The notes under the pieces are model-generated. The model was given only the letters and a program-made list of their open reading frames with translations. It had not been told where the DNA came from and did not search any database. Both the position numbers and the translations under genes were made by a program. Source: JAUUSJ01 sp051880475 (GTDB taxonomy: Bacteria > Bacillota > Clostridia > Lachnospirales > Lachnospiraceae). Taken from it: a stretch of 22,611 nt of DNA. Location: contig JBJEOA010000001.1 of the NCBI GenBank assembly GCA_051880475.1, forward strand, positions 1-22,611, given 5' to 3'. Positions 6,992 through 14,422 of the stretch are shown one piece after another (the first letter of the stretch is position 1; each line of letters starts with the position of its first letter).

Positions 6992-8260
6992 ATGAAAGTA
7001 TATGATAAAATTATTATCGGGGCAGGGGCATCTGGCATGGTGGCAGCGATTGAGAGCAAAAAGGCAGGTCAGAAAGTGCTTATCCTTGAGCGAATGGAAA
7101 AGGTGGGAAAAAAGATTTTCGCCACGGGCAATGGAAAATGCAATATGACCAATTTATATTGGAGCAAGAAATGTTATCGGAGTGACCAGATTGACTTTGT
7201 ATGTGACAGAATAAAGCAGTTTGGACCTTATGATACCATTTCTTTTTTTCGTAATCTTGGTCTTATCACAATGGAAAAAAATGGATATGTCTATCCAAAT
7301 TCTCAGCAGGCAATGACGGTAGTTGAGACTCTTCTATATAAGATGGAGAGCATGGGCGTTGAGATAGAAGTAAATACAGAGGTAAAGGAGTTAAAAAAAG
7401 AGGGAGAGCTTTTCTACATAGAGGCAGAACAAATAGAAAAAGGGGAAAAAATAAATAGGAAGAAAAAAAGCTATCTGGCAAAGAGTGTTGTCTTGGCGAG
7501 TGGGGGAAAAGCGAGTGAGAAACTTGGAAGTAATGGAAGCGGATACGAGCTGGCAAAAAGCTTTGGTCACCGTATCATTCCAGTTGTCCCAGCCCTCACA
7601 GCGCTAAAGACAGCAAATTCTAAAATCACTCTGGCGGCGGGAGTTCGATGCAGTACAGCCCTTACTTTAAAAATAGAGGGAGAAAAAAAGATAAGAGAAG
7701 AGGGAGAATTGCAGATAACTTCCTACGGAATATCAGGAATTGTAGTTTTTCAAATTAGTAGATTTGTGGCAAATGCGTTAAGGCAAAAAAAGAGAGTGAC
7801 AGTAGAGATAGATTTTTTTCCAGAGTGGGAAAAAGAGAAGCTTTTAGAAGAACTTTGGGCGACGAAAAATATGGATGGGAGTAAGACAGTCGAAAAATGG
7901 CTTCTTGGTTTTTTAAATCGCAATCTAGTTTTTGCCATTTTAAAAGAAAAAGACTTTCCTATTGACAAAACTTGTGATAGAATAACGAAAGATTTTGTTT
8001 CTTCGCTTGTGCATACGCTAAAAAGCTTTGAAGTGGAAATTAAGGAGACAAATGATTTCCAAAACGCACAAGTCTGTGCGGGGGGAGTAGACCTCTTAGA
8101 AATCACGCAAAATTTTGAGTCCAAATTAGTGAGGGGGCTTTATCTCGTCGGGGAATTGCTCGACGTAGATGGTATTTGTGGAGGATATAACCTTCAGTGG
8201 GCATTTACGAGCGGATATTTATCTAGCCATAAAAAAACTTCTCTCACATATAAAAATTCT
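6992..8260 (+). CDS. BaiN/HI0933-family NAD(P)/FAD-dependent oxidoreductase, 3' end in gap
   Basis: The protein begins with the FAD-binding Rossmann motif IIIGAGASGM (Gly10, Gly12, Gly15) and ERMEKVGKK, then the family-specific ATGNGKCNMTN block (about 44-54). It ends with GLYLVGELLDVDGICGGYNLQWAFTSGY, the conserved C-terminal flavin-binding segment of the HI0933/BaiN group. The 423 visible residues already reach the usual family length (about 400-420), so only a few codons and the stop are hidden by the N run. Reading through the N run into the next contig is meaningless because gap size is unknown. BaiN itself is linked to bile-acid 7-dehydroxylation, but most relatives have no known substrate and none should be assumed here. 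The ribosome site is AAAGGAAG (6979-6986). Confidence 0.9.
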
Positions 8261-8360
8261 NNNNNNNNNNNNNNNNNNNNNNNNNNNNNNNNNNNNNNNN
8301 NNNNNNNNNNNNNNNNNNNNNNNNNNNNNNNNNNNNNNNNNNNNNNNNNNNNNNNNNNNN
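8261..8360. other. Assembly gap (100 N)
   Basis: Exactly 100 N of unknown true length. It cuts the last codons of the BaiN-family gene. No repeated sequence was found at both edges. The right edge starts with a perfect short inverted repeat. Confidence 0.95.
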
Positions 8361-8364
8361 AATA

Positions 8365-8382
8365 TGCCTGTATTTGCAGGCA
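8365..8382. repeat. Short perfect inverted repeat next to the gap
   Basis: TGCCTG (8365-8370) and CAGGCA (8377-8382) flank a 6-base loop TATTTG. It lies just inside the contig edge and 39 bases before the next gene. No T-run follows. It may be the surviving part of a larger structure or repeat at which assembly broke. Confidence 0.5.
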
Positions 8383-8420
8383 GAACTATAATAAAGGAAG
8401 GAATCGAGGCATAAAATGAG

Positions 8421-10034
8421 ATGATTCGAATAAATGAGATTAAACTGCCAGTAGAACATGAAAAAAAAGACCTTGAGGAAAAAATAAGAGAAAAATTAGG
8501 CTTAAAAGAAACACCGCAATTTTCCATAAAGCGAAGGTCTATTGATGCGAGGAAAAAAGAGAATCTTTGCTATAGCTATACGGTTGATATCTCCATGCCC
8601 AAAAAATGGGAGGAACGTTTTTTAAGGAGAAAACGCCGTGGCATCTCTAAAATAAATCAAATCATATATCATTTTCCTTATACCGCAAATGAAATTTCGA
8701 AGGAAAAAAAACGTCCAGTTATTATAGGGACAGGTCCTGCCGGACTTTATTGCGGGTTGATGCTTGCTAAGGCGGGGTATAAACCTATTTTGCTAGAGCG
8801 AGGAAAAGCAATGGAAGAGCGAGTCGAGGCGGTCGAGGCATTTTGGAGTGGCAAAAAACTCTTGCCAAACTGTAATGTTCAGTTTGGAGAGGGAGGAGCC
8901 GGCACATTTTCAGACGGAAAATTAAATACGACCGTAAACGATAAATCTGGAAGAAATGACGAGGTGCTAAGACAGTTTGTCGCCCATGGAGCAAAAGAAG
9001 AAATACTCTATGACGGAAAACCCCATATCGGCACCGATTGTCTTAGAGATATTATCATCAATATGAGAAATACAATTAAAAAACTTGGCGGAGAAATTCG
9101 CTTTTCTCATAAAGTAATCTCGGTGGAGGATCATCATACTGGCGTATTAAAAGGTCTTTGGATTGACGCAGAGAGAGAAGGAAAATATTTTCTTGAATGT
9201 GATATGGCCGTATTAGCTCCAGGTCACAGTGCGAGAGATACCTTTTTTATGCTGCATGATAAAAAAATTGTCATGGAGTCGAAGGCGTTTGCGATGGGAG
9301 TTCGTGTGGAGCATAAAAGAGAGATGATTAATCGCTCTCAGTACGGGGAGAGTGAGCAGGCAAAATTACTTGAAACTGCCCCGTATAAAGTGACAGCGAG
9401 GACAAAAAAAGGGCGAAATGTCTATTCTTTTTGTATGTGCCCTGGAGGATTTGTCGTAAATGCCTCTTCGCAGGATGGGTATCTTGCGATAAACGGAATG
9501 AGTAATTCTGACCGTATGGCAAATAACTCTAACGCCGCAATCGTCGTTAATGTCACGCAGGAAGATTACGGCTCTTTACATCCACTCTCTGGAGTATTCT
9601 TTCAGCAAAAATGGGAGAAAAAGGCGTATGAGATATGCGGCGGGAAAATACCAGTTCAAAGATTAGAGGATTTTAAGAAAAATCAAGTATCTAAGAGCTT
9701 TGGAGAAGTTAAGCCGTCTATGAAGGGAGAGTTCTCCTTTGGAAATGTAAGAGAATGTCTTCCTGATTATATTTGTGAGGCAATCGAAGAGGGAATGGAA
9801 AAATTTGACAGCCAAATTTCTGGGTATGCAAATAATGATACATTAATTAGCGGTATTGAGTCTAGGACAAGCTCACCGCTTCGTATCGTGAGAGATAAAA
9901 ACTTTGAGAGCAGCATGAAGGGGCTTTTTCCGTGCGGAGAGGGTGCCGGATATGCGGGGGGAATCACTTCTGCGGCGATAGACGGAATTCGTGTGGCCGA
10001 GGAAGTGGCAAGAAGATTAAATGAAAGAGGATGA
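8421..10034 (+). CDS. FAD-dependent dehydrogenase-like protein (COG2509 type)
   Basis: The 537-residue product has an N-terminal alpha/beta cap (about 1-90) before a dinucleotide-binding motif VIIGTGPAGLYCG (Gly103, Gly105, Gly108). The block NCNVQFGEGGAGTFSDGKL is typical of the COG2509 'NAD(FAD)-utilizing dehydrogenase' family. The C-terminal GLFPCGEGAGYAGGITSAAIDG matches the flavin-binding end of that group. The substrate is unknown for the family. It is not a duplicate of the preceding BaiN-type gene: lengths, cap and C-terminal motifs differ. The ATG at 8421 has GAGG at 8406-8409 and AAGGAAGG slightly upstream. An ATG at 8416 is out of frame. proB begins 3 bases after its stop, indicating cotranscription. 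Confidence 0.9.
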   Translation: MIRINEIKLPVEHEKKDLEEKIREKLGLKETPQFSIKRRSIDARKKENLCYSYTVDISMPKKWEERFLRRKRRGISKINQIIYHFPYTANEISKEKKRPVIIGTGPAGLYCGLMLAKAGYKPILLERGKAMEERVEAVEAFWSGKKLLPNCNVQFGEGGAGTFSDGKLNTTVNDKSGRNDEVLRQFVAHGAKEEILYDGKPHIGTDCLRDIIINMRNTIKKLGGEIRFSHKVISVEDHHTGVLKGLWIDAEREGKYFLECDMAVLAPGHSARDTFFMLHDKKIVMESKAFAMGVRVEHKREMINRSQYGESEQAKLLETAPYKVTARTKKGRNVYSFCMCPGGFVVNASSQDGYLAINGMSNSDRMANNSNAAIVVNVTQEDYGSLHPLSGVFFQQKWEKKAYEICGGKIPVQRLEDFKKNQVSKSFGEVKPSMKGEFSFGNVRECLPDYICEAIEEGMEKFDSQISGYANNDTLISGIESRTSSPLRIVRDKNFESSMKGLFPCGEGAGYAGGITSAAIDGIRVAEEVARRLNERG

Positions 10035-10037
10035 AAA

Positions 10038-10907
10038 ATGAGTAATAGAGAAAAACTAAAGAATAAGAAAAAAATTGTTGTAAAAATCGGCTCTTCCTCC
10101 CTCGTGCATGAGGAGACGGGGGGACTTGATTTTGGAAAACTAGAAAAATTAGTCCGCATTTTATCTGATTTTCGAAATCAGGGAAAAGATGTCGTCTTAG
10201 TAAGTTCTGGAGCAATTGGTGTTGGAAGGAAGCTTCTTGGACTTACGAAAAAACCAGAACTTCTCCCATTAAAGCAGGCGTGTGCAGCAGTTGGACAGGG
10301 AAGATTAATTTCTATCTACCAAAAACTTTTCGCAGAATATAACCAAAAAGCGGCGCAGATTTTAATTACAAAAGAGACGATGATTAAGGAAGTAAGAAGA
10401 AAAAATGCGAGAAATACATTTGAGCAGCTTTTTGAGTATGGAATAATTCCGATTGTAAATGAAAACGATACAGTCTCAACGGAGGAGATTGAGTTTGGAG
10501 ATAACGATACATTAGCGGCAGTGATTTGTGCCCTAGTGGGGGCAGACTTACTTGTCCTTTTAACAGATATCGATGGATTTTATACCGATGACCCACATAA
10601 AAATCCAGATGCGAAACTAATTAAAGAAATTAAGGCAGTGGACGATAAAATTTTGAATATGGCAAAGGGAGTTACATCAAACCTTGGAACAGGTGGAATG
10701 GCGACAAAGCTTGCCGCCGCTCCTATTTGCACTGACTCTGGAGCAGATATGGTTATCGCAAGCGGGGAAGATGTCTCCGTATTAAATGATATTATCGAGG
10801 GAAAAGAAGTTGGAACCCTCTTCTTAGCTCATAAGAGAGAGGAATTTAATATTGTAAGCTATATCGAGAAGAAAGAATATTTAATGTATAAAAAGCAGTA
10901 TAAATAG
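10038..10907 (+). CDS. proB: Glutamate 5-kinase without PUA domain
   Basis: ProB phosphorylates glutamate with ATP, the first step of proline synthesis. The amino-acid-kinase fold is clear: VVKIGSSSLV (14-23), VLVSSGAIGVGR (53-64), IVNENDTVS (139-147, glutamate-binding Asn/Asp) and the Lys-containing GTGGMATKL block. The 289-residue product lacks the C-terminal PUA domain found in longer ProB proteins; short forms are common in Firmicutes. The start follows GAAAGAGG (10024-10030), 3 bases after the flavoprotein gene. proA, often adjacent, is absent here: a DUF896 gene follows instead, so glutamyl-phosphate reductase would have to be encoded elsewhere. Confidence 0.95.
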   Translation: MSNREKLKNKKKIVVKIGSSSLVHEETGGLDFGKLEKLVRILSDFRNQGKDVVLVSSGAIGVGRKLLGLTKKPELLPLKQACAAVGQGRLISIYQKLFAEYNQKAAQILITKETMIKEVRRKNARNTFEQLFEYGIIPIVNENDTVSTEEIEFGDNDTLAAVICALVGADLLVLLTDIDGFYTDDPHKNPDAKLIKEIKAVDDKILNMAKGVTSNLGTGGMATKLAAAPICTDSGADMVIASGEDVSVLNDIIEGKEVGTLFLAHKREEFNIVSYIEKKEYLMYKKQYK

Positions 10908-10926
10908 TAGGAAGGAAAAAAGAAAA

Positions 10927-11154
10927 ATGGACGAGAAAAAAATCGCAAGAATTAATGAACTTTATCATAAATCAAAAACAGTAGGATTGACAGAGGCAGA
11001 AAAAGCAGAGCAAAAAGCACTTAGAACGGAATATGTTTTAGCAATCCGCAAAAACTTAAGAGCAACATTAAATAATGTAAGCATAGAAAACGAGGATGGA
11101 AGTATTACAGACCTTGGTGAAAAGTATGGAAAAAAACAAGAAAAAGCAAATTAG
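10927..11154 (+). CDS. DUF896/UPF0291 (YnzC-like) small protein
   Basis: This 75-residue cytoplasmic protein fits the DUF896 family: an N-terminal helical pair (ARINELYHKSKTVGLTEAE) followed by EQKALRTEYVLAIRKNLRATL, which is the family core. YnzC of Bacillus sits in the SOS-induced yneA operon, but its molecular role is unknown and no SOS box was seen here. The ATG at 10927 has AGGAAGG (10909-10915) at a rather long spacing of 11. Its last 29 bases overlap the next gene's start, suggesting translational coupling. Confidence 0.88.
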   Translation: MDEKKIARINELYHKSKTVGLTEAEKAEQKALRTEYVLAIRKNLRATLNNVSIENEDGSITDLGEKYGKKQEKAN

Positions 11155-11686
11155 AGTGCAGCTTTTAAAAAAGAGAAAAACTTTAAGCTTGGAACAACAA
11201 AAGCAGATGGCAAAAAATTGCACAAAAAGGCTTATACAGACGAAAGAATTTCAAGCGGCTAAGACGATTCTTATTTATATAAGTTATAACGGCGAGATGA
11301 TGACAGATTATATTATCGACGAGGCGAGAAGGCAAAACAAAATCGTTGCGGCTCCGACCGTTCTTGGAAGAGAAATGGAATTTTTTACTTTTTCTTCCAA
11401 AGAAGAGCTTGTCAAGGAAAAACACGGTATTTTAGAGCCCATCCCAAGTGAGAAAACAAAAATCAGAGAAGAAGAAGCTCTTATCATTATGCCGGGAGTG
11501 GCATTTGACGAGGAAAAAAATCGAGTTGGATATGGCGGAGGGTTTTACGATAAATATTTACAAAAACATCCAAATTTAAAAAAAATCGCAATTGCCTATG
11601 AATTTCAAATCGTTGATTTTGTTCCGACCGATGAATTTGATCAAAAACCAGACTGCATTATCACAGAAGAAAGAGTGATTTTTTAA
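11126..11686 (+). CDS. 5-formyltetrahydrofolate cyclo-ligase
   Basis: This enzyme (also called MTHFS) converts 5-formyltetrahydrofolate to 5,10-methenyltetrahydrofolate using ATP, returning an inactive folate to the one-carbon pool. The signature MPGVAFDEEKNRVGYGGGFYDKYL spans about 122-145 of 186 residues, the normal length, and the N-terminal basic helix KKQIRVQLLKKRKTLS is usual. An in-frame ATG at 11096 would add ten residues but has no usable ribosome site; GGTGA (11116-11120) sits 5 bases before the ATG at 11126. It overlaps the DUF896 gene by 29 bases. The stop at 11686 is followed within 10 bases by the next operon's promoter, with no terminator visible between. Confidence 0.93.
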   Translation: MEKNKKKQIRVQLLKKRKTLSLEQQKQMAKNCTKRLIQTKEFQAAKTILIYISYNGEMMTDYIIDEARRQNKIVAAPTVLGREMEFFTFSSKEELVKEKHGILEPIPSEKTKIREEEALIIMPGVAFDEEKNRVGYGGGFYDKYLQKHPNLKKIAIAYEFQIVDFVPTDEFDQKPDCIITEERVIF

Positions 11687-11695
11687 AATTTCCTC

Positions 11696-11724
11696 TTGTC
11701 TTTTGAAAAAAAATATGCTATAGT
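11696..11724 (+). promoter_or_regulatory. Promoter of the rimP-nusA-infB operon
   Basis: The -35 box TTGTCT (11696-11701) and the -10 box TATAGT (11719-11724) are 17 bases apart, with an extended -10 TGC (11716-11718). The predicted start is near 11731. It lies 10 bases after the folate gene and about 300 bases before rimP as numbered, or about 145 if the N gap and duplicate are collapsed. Confidence 0.75.
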
Positions 11725-11735
11725 ACCAAGTAGAG

Positions 11736-11945
11736 TATGTATAGAAGAGACAGAAGAGAGTGGGCGTTTGTCCACTCTTCTTTCATGTCANNNNNNNNNN
11801 NNNNNNNNNNNNNNNNNNNNNNNNNNNNNNNNNNNNNNNNNNNNNNNNNNNNNNNNNNNNNNNNNNNNNNNNNNNNNNNNNNNNNNNNNNTATGTATAGA
11901 AGAGACAGAAGAGAGTGGGCGTTTGTCCACTCTTCTTTCATGTCA
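11736..11945. repeat. Identical 55-base sequence on both sides of a 100-N gap
   Basis: Positions 11736-11790 and 11891-11945 are identical over 55 bases. One copy ends exactly at the first N and the other begins exactly after the last N (gap 11791-11890). That is the pattern left when two overlapping contigs are scaffolded with a default gap instead of being merged. A real tandem duplication is possible but less likely. Confidence 0.9.
11756..11779 (+). promoter_or_regulatory. Stem-loop in the rimP leader
   Basis: Bases 11756-11765 pair with 11770-11779 in a 10-bp stem (with G-U pairs at each end region) closed by a 4-base loop GTTT. The second copy after the gap is at 11911-11934. A smaller hairpin GCTG(11982-11985)/CAGC(11991-11994) follows. 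No T-run immediately follows either. These are the only structures noticed between the promoter and rimP, a stretch otherwise without genes; a regulatory role is inferred. Confidence 0.45.
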
Positions 11946-12030
11946 AAGCTTTTTACATATAGAAGATAAACAGATAGTTTCGCTGCAAAACAGCTATGTC
12001 AGTTTGAAAGATTAGAGAGAAGGTGATAGG

Positions 12031-12492
12031 ATGAAACGTTCCGATATAGAAAAAAGAACAGAAGAACTCGTCACTCCAATTATCGAAGAAGGCAATTTTG
12101 AGCTTGTAGATGTTGAGTATGTAAAAGAAGGTGTAAACTGGTATCTTCGCGTCTACGCGGATAAAGAGGGCGGCATCAATATTGATGACTGTGTATTCAT
12201 TAGCCGTGCACTAGAGCAAAAATTAGACGAGGAGAATTTTTTAGAAGACGCCTATATATTAGAGGTAAGCTCCCCAGGTCTTGGAAGAGCACTAAAAAAA
12301 GACAAAGATTTTAAGAGAAGTCTTGGCGAGGAAGTAGAGATAAAGCTTTTTAAGGCAATCGATAAGCAAAAAGAATTTACAGGATTTTTAAAATCTTATG
12401 ATGAGAAAAATATTGTAGTCGACATTGAAGGAGAAGATTTTACTTTTGCAAGAAAAGATATCGCAAATATTCACTTAGCGATTCATTTTTAG
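12031..12492 (+). CDS. rimP: Ribosome maturation factor RimP
   Basis: RimP helps assemble the 30S subunit, acting on pre-30S particles in the cytoplasm. The 153-residue protein has normal length. The alpha/beta N-domain carries DVEYVKEGVNWYLRVY and the LEVSSPGLGRAL motif (about 77-88) is the hallmark of the family; a small SH3-like C-terminal domain follows. The ATG has AGAAGGTGAT (12018-12027) with proper spacing. It is the first gene of a long operon that continues with nusA after 22 bases, the classical arrangement across bacteria. Confidence 0.96.
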   Translation: MKRSDIEKRTEELVTPIIEEGNFELVDVEYVKEGVNWYLRVYADKEGGINIDDCVFISRALEQKLDEENFLEDAYILEVSSPGLGRALKKDKDFKRSLGEEVEIKLFKAIDKQKEFTGFLKSYDEKNIVVDIEGEDFTFARKDIANIHLAIHF

Positions 12493-12514
12493 TAAGTGTT
12501 AAAGGAGAAGAAAA

Positions 12515-13744
12515 ATGAGCGAATTAATTGATGCATTGAATCAATTGGAAAAAGAAAAAGGAATTCAAAAAGAAGTCATTATGGAGGCAGTAGAGGCATC
12601 TTTAGTTGCTGCCTATAAAAGAGATTTTGGAAAAGCAGATAATGTAAGGGTAAATATGGATAGGGTGACAGGAGATATCTCTGTCTACGCAGAAAAAACA
12701 GTAGTAGACGAGGTAGAAGATTCTGTTATGGAGATGAGCCTTGCAGATGCGAAGATGAGAAATACATCGTATGACCTTGGCGATATTGTAAATGTAGAGA
12801 TTACTCCAAAGAATTTTGGACGTATTGCCGCACAGCATGCGAGAAGTGTTATTGTGCAAAAGATTAAAGAAGAAGAAAGAAGAGTGGTATTTGACCATTT
12901 CTATCAGAAAGAAAAAGATGTCGTAACGGGCGTCGTACAAAGATATATTGGGAAAAATATTAGTGTCAGCCTAGACGATAGAACAGATGCACTTCTCACA
13001 GAAAATGAGCAGGTAAAAGGAGAATATTTCCGTCCGACAGAGAGAATTAAACTCTATATTGTGGAAGTAAAAGATACGAATAAGGGACCAAAGATTTTAG
13101 TTTCAAGGTCTCACCCAGAGCTTGTAAAGAGACTTTTTGAGAAGGAAGTATCCGAGATTATGGACGGCGTTGTTGAGATTAAGAGTATCTCAAGAGAGCC
13201 AGGCTCTAGAACAAAGATTGCAGTATGGTCTAACGACCCTAATGTAGACCCAGTTGGAGCATGTGTCGGATTAAACGGCGCGAGAGTAAATGCGATTGTA
13301 AATGACTTAAAGGGCGAAAAAATCGATATCATCAACTGGAGTCCAGAGCCAGAAGTATTGATTGAAAATGCACTTAGTCCATCTAAAGTTGTATCTGTCA
13401 CAGTGGACGAAGATGAAAAGAGTGCAAAAGTTATCGTTCCAGATTACCAGCTCTCCCTTGCTATTGGTAAGGAAGGACAAAATGCGAGACTCGCTGCAAA
13501 ACTTACAGGATATAAGATTGATATTAAGAGTGAGAGTCAGGCAGCAGAGTGGATGAAAAAGCAATTAGAAATGCAAGAAGAAATCTTAGATGATTTTGAT
13601 GATTATGACGAGGAATACTATGACGAGGAAGAGTATGAGGAGTCAGAAGAAATCAAGGACGAGGAAGTAGAATCCGAGGAGTATGAAGACGATTACGACG
13701 AGGAAGACTATGACGAAGAGTCAGACGAGGAGATACAAGAGTAA
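12515..13744 (+). CDS. nusA: Transcription elongation/termination factor NusA with acidic tail
   Basis: NusA binds RNA polymerase and nascent RNA, modulating pausing, termination and antitermination. Domain order is an N-terminal polymerase-binding domain (1-125), an S1 domain (about 135-198), KH1 around GACVGLNGARVNAIVNDL (248-265) and KH2 around LAIGKEGQNARLAAKL (315-330). The core ends near residue 350. The last 50 residues (about 359-409) are almost entirely Asp, Glu and Tyr. This tail replaces the acidic repeats of E. coli NusA and is probably disordered; short acidic extensions occur in several clostridial NusA proteins. A clear AAAGGAGAAG ribosome site precedes the ATG. Next comes rnpM, 20 bases on. 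Confidence 0.97.
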   Translation: MSELIDALNQLEKEKGIQKEVIMEAVEASLVAAYKRDFGKADNVRVNMDRVTGDISVYAEKTVVDEVEDSVMEMSLADAKMRNTSYDLGDIVNVEITPKNFGRIAAQHARSVIVQKIKEEERRVVFDHFYQKEKDVVTGVVQRYIGKNISVSLDDRTDALLTENEQVKGEYFRPTERIKLYIVEVKDTNKGPKILVSRSHPELVKRLFEKEVSEIMDGVVEIKSISREPGSRTKIAVWSNDPNVDPVGACVGLNGARVNAIVNDLKGEKIDIINWSPEPEVLIENALSPSKVVSVTVDEDEKSAKVIVPDYQLSLAIGKEGQNARLAAKLTGYKIDIKSESQAAEWMKKQLEMQEEILDDFDDYDEEYYDEEEYEESEEIKDEEVESEEYEDDYDEEDYDEESDEEIQE

Positions 13745-13764
13745 TAAACAGGATGTGATGATAA

Positions 13765-14043
13765 ATGGTAAAAAAGAAGATTCCACTTCGGCAATGTGTG
13801 GGATGCCGCGAGATGATGCCTAAAAAGCAGTTAATTCGTGTCATCAAGACAAAAGAAGAGCAGGTGGAGCTCGATACGACAGGCAAGAAAAATGGCAGAG
13901 GTGCCTATGTCTGTTTCTCCTTGGAATGTTTTAATAAGGCGGTAAAAAACAAAGGTTTTGAGCGCTCCTTAAAAATTAAAATTCCAGAAGAAATTTATCA
14001 GAAGCTGTCAAAGGAGTTGATGGAGCTTGAATCAGAGCAATAA
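13765..14043 (+). CDS. rnpM: RNase P modulator RnpM (YlxR)
   Basis: This 92-residue RNA-binding protein of the YlxR/DUF448 family is reported to bind the RNase P RNA and modulate its activity in Firmicutes. The family signatures PLRQCVGCREMMPK (7-20) and GRGAYVC (44-50) are both visible, followed by the CFNKAVKNKGFERSLK helix. Its place between nusA and the L7Ae-like ylxQ is the standard context and makes the call secure. The stop overlaps the next start by 17 bases. Confidence 0.93.
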   Translation: MVKKKIPLRQCVGCREMMPKKQLIRVIKTKEEQVELDTTGKKNGRGAYVCFSLECFNKAVKNKGFERSLKIKIPEEIYQKLSKELMELESEQ

Positions 14044-14338
14044 AATATTATCCATACTTTCTCTCGCCACGAAGGCGGGAAAGACAGTAAGTGGAGAATT
14101 TTCAACAGAAACTGCGATAAAATCAGGAAAAGCATGTCTTGTCCTTGTCGCAGATGATGCTTCTGCCAACACAAAAAAAATGTTTACCAATATGTGTAGC
14201 TATTATAAAGTGCCCCTCTATATTTTTAGTACCAAATTGGAATTGGGACATTGCATGGGTAAGGAAAAAAGAGCATCCATGGCTATTACAGATGTCGGAT
14301 TTGCTGACGCTGTAAAAAAGAAACTAGTAATAGGTTAG
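14027..14338 (+). CDS. ylxQ: L7Ae-family ribosomal protein YlxQ, TTG start
   Basis: This is a 103-residue member of the L7Ae/L30e family, which binds kink-turn RNAs; the exact target of YlxQ is not settled. The N-terminus NKILSILSLATKAGKTVSGE is the family pattern, and LVLVADDASANTKK and LGHCMGKEKRASMAI complete it. The start is TTG at 14027, because no ATG or GTG is available in frame at a sensible place. AAGGAG (14011-14016) lies 10 bases upstream. The 17-base overlap with rnpM and the weak start codon suggest its translation depends on ribosomes finishing rnpM. Confidence 0.9.
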   Translation: MNQSNKILSILSLATKAGKTVSGEFSTETAIKSGKACLVLVADDASANTKKMFTNMCSYYKVPLYIFSTKLELGHCMGKEKRASMAITDVGFADAVKKKLVIG

Positions 14339-14422
14339 TCTGTCAAATATAAAAATAAGGTTAAGGAAAACTTTTGTTTATCTGTTTGATAGAGACTTTT
14401 ATAGTATATGGAGGTGTAGCGT

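Noticed and set aside
8169..8527. Open frames running through the 100-N gap at 8261-8360
   Set aside because: Gap length is a placeholder, so any frame joined across it is meaningless; only the part before the gap is kept for the BaiN-family gene.
11736..11945. Possible CRISPR or direct-repeat array from the 55-base duplicate
   Set aside because: Only two copies, placed exactly at gap edges; contig overlap explains it better.
11696..12015. Short frames across the 100-N gap before rimP
   Set aside because: They are made from the duplicated contig ends and N bases, and lack any family features.
14339..14422. Internal promoter before infB (TATAGT at 14400-14405)
   Set aside because: No acceptable -35 box at 16-18 bases spacing.
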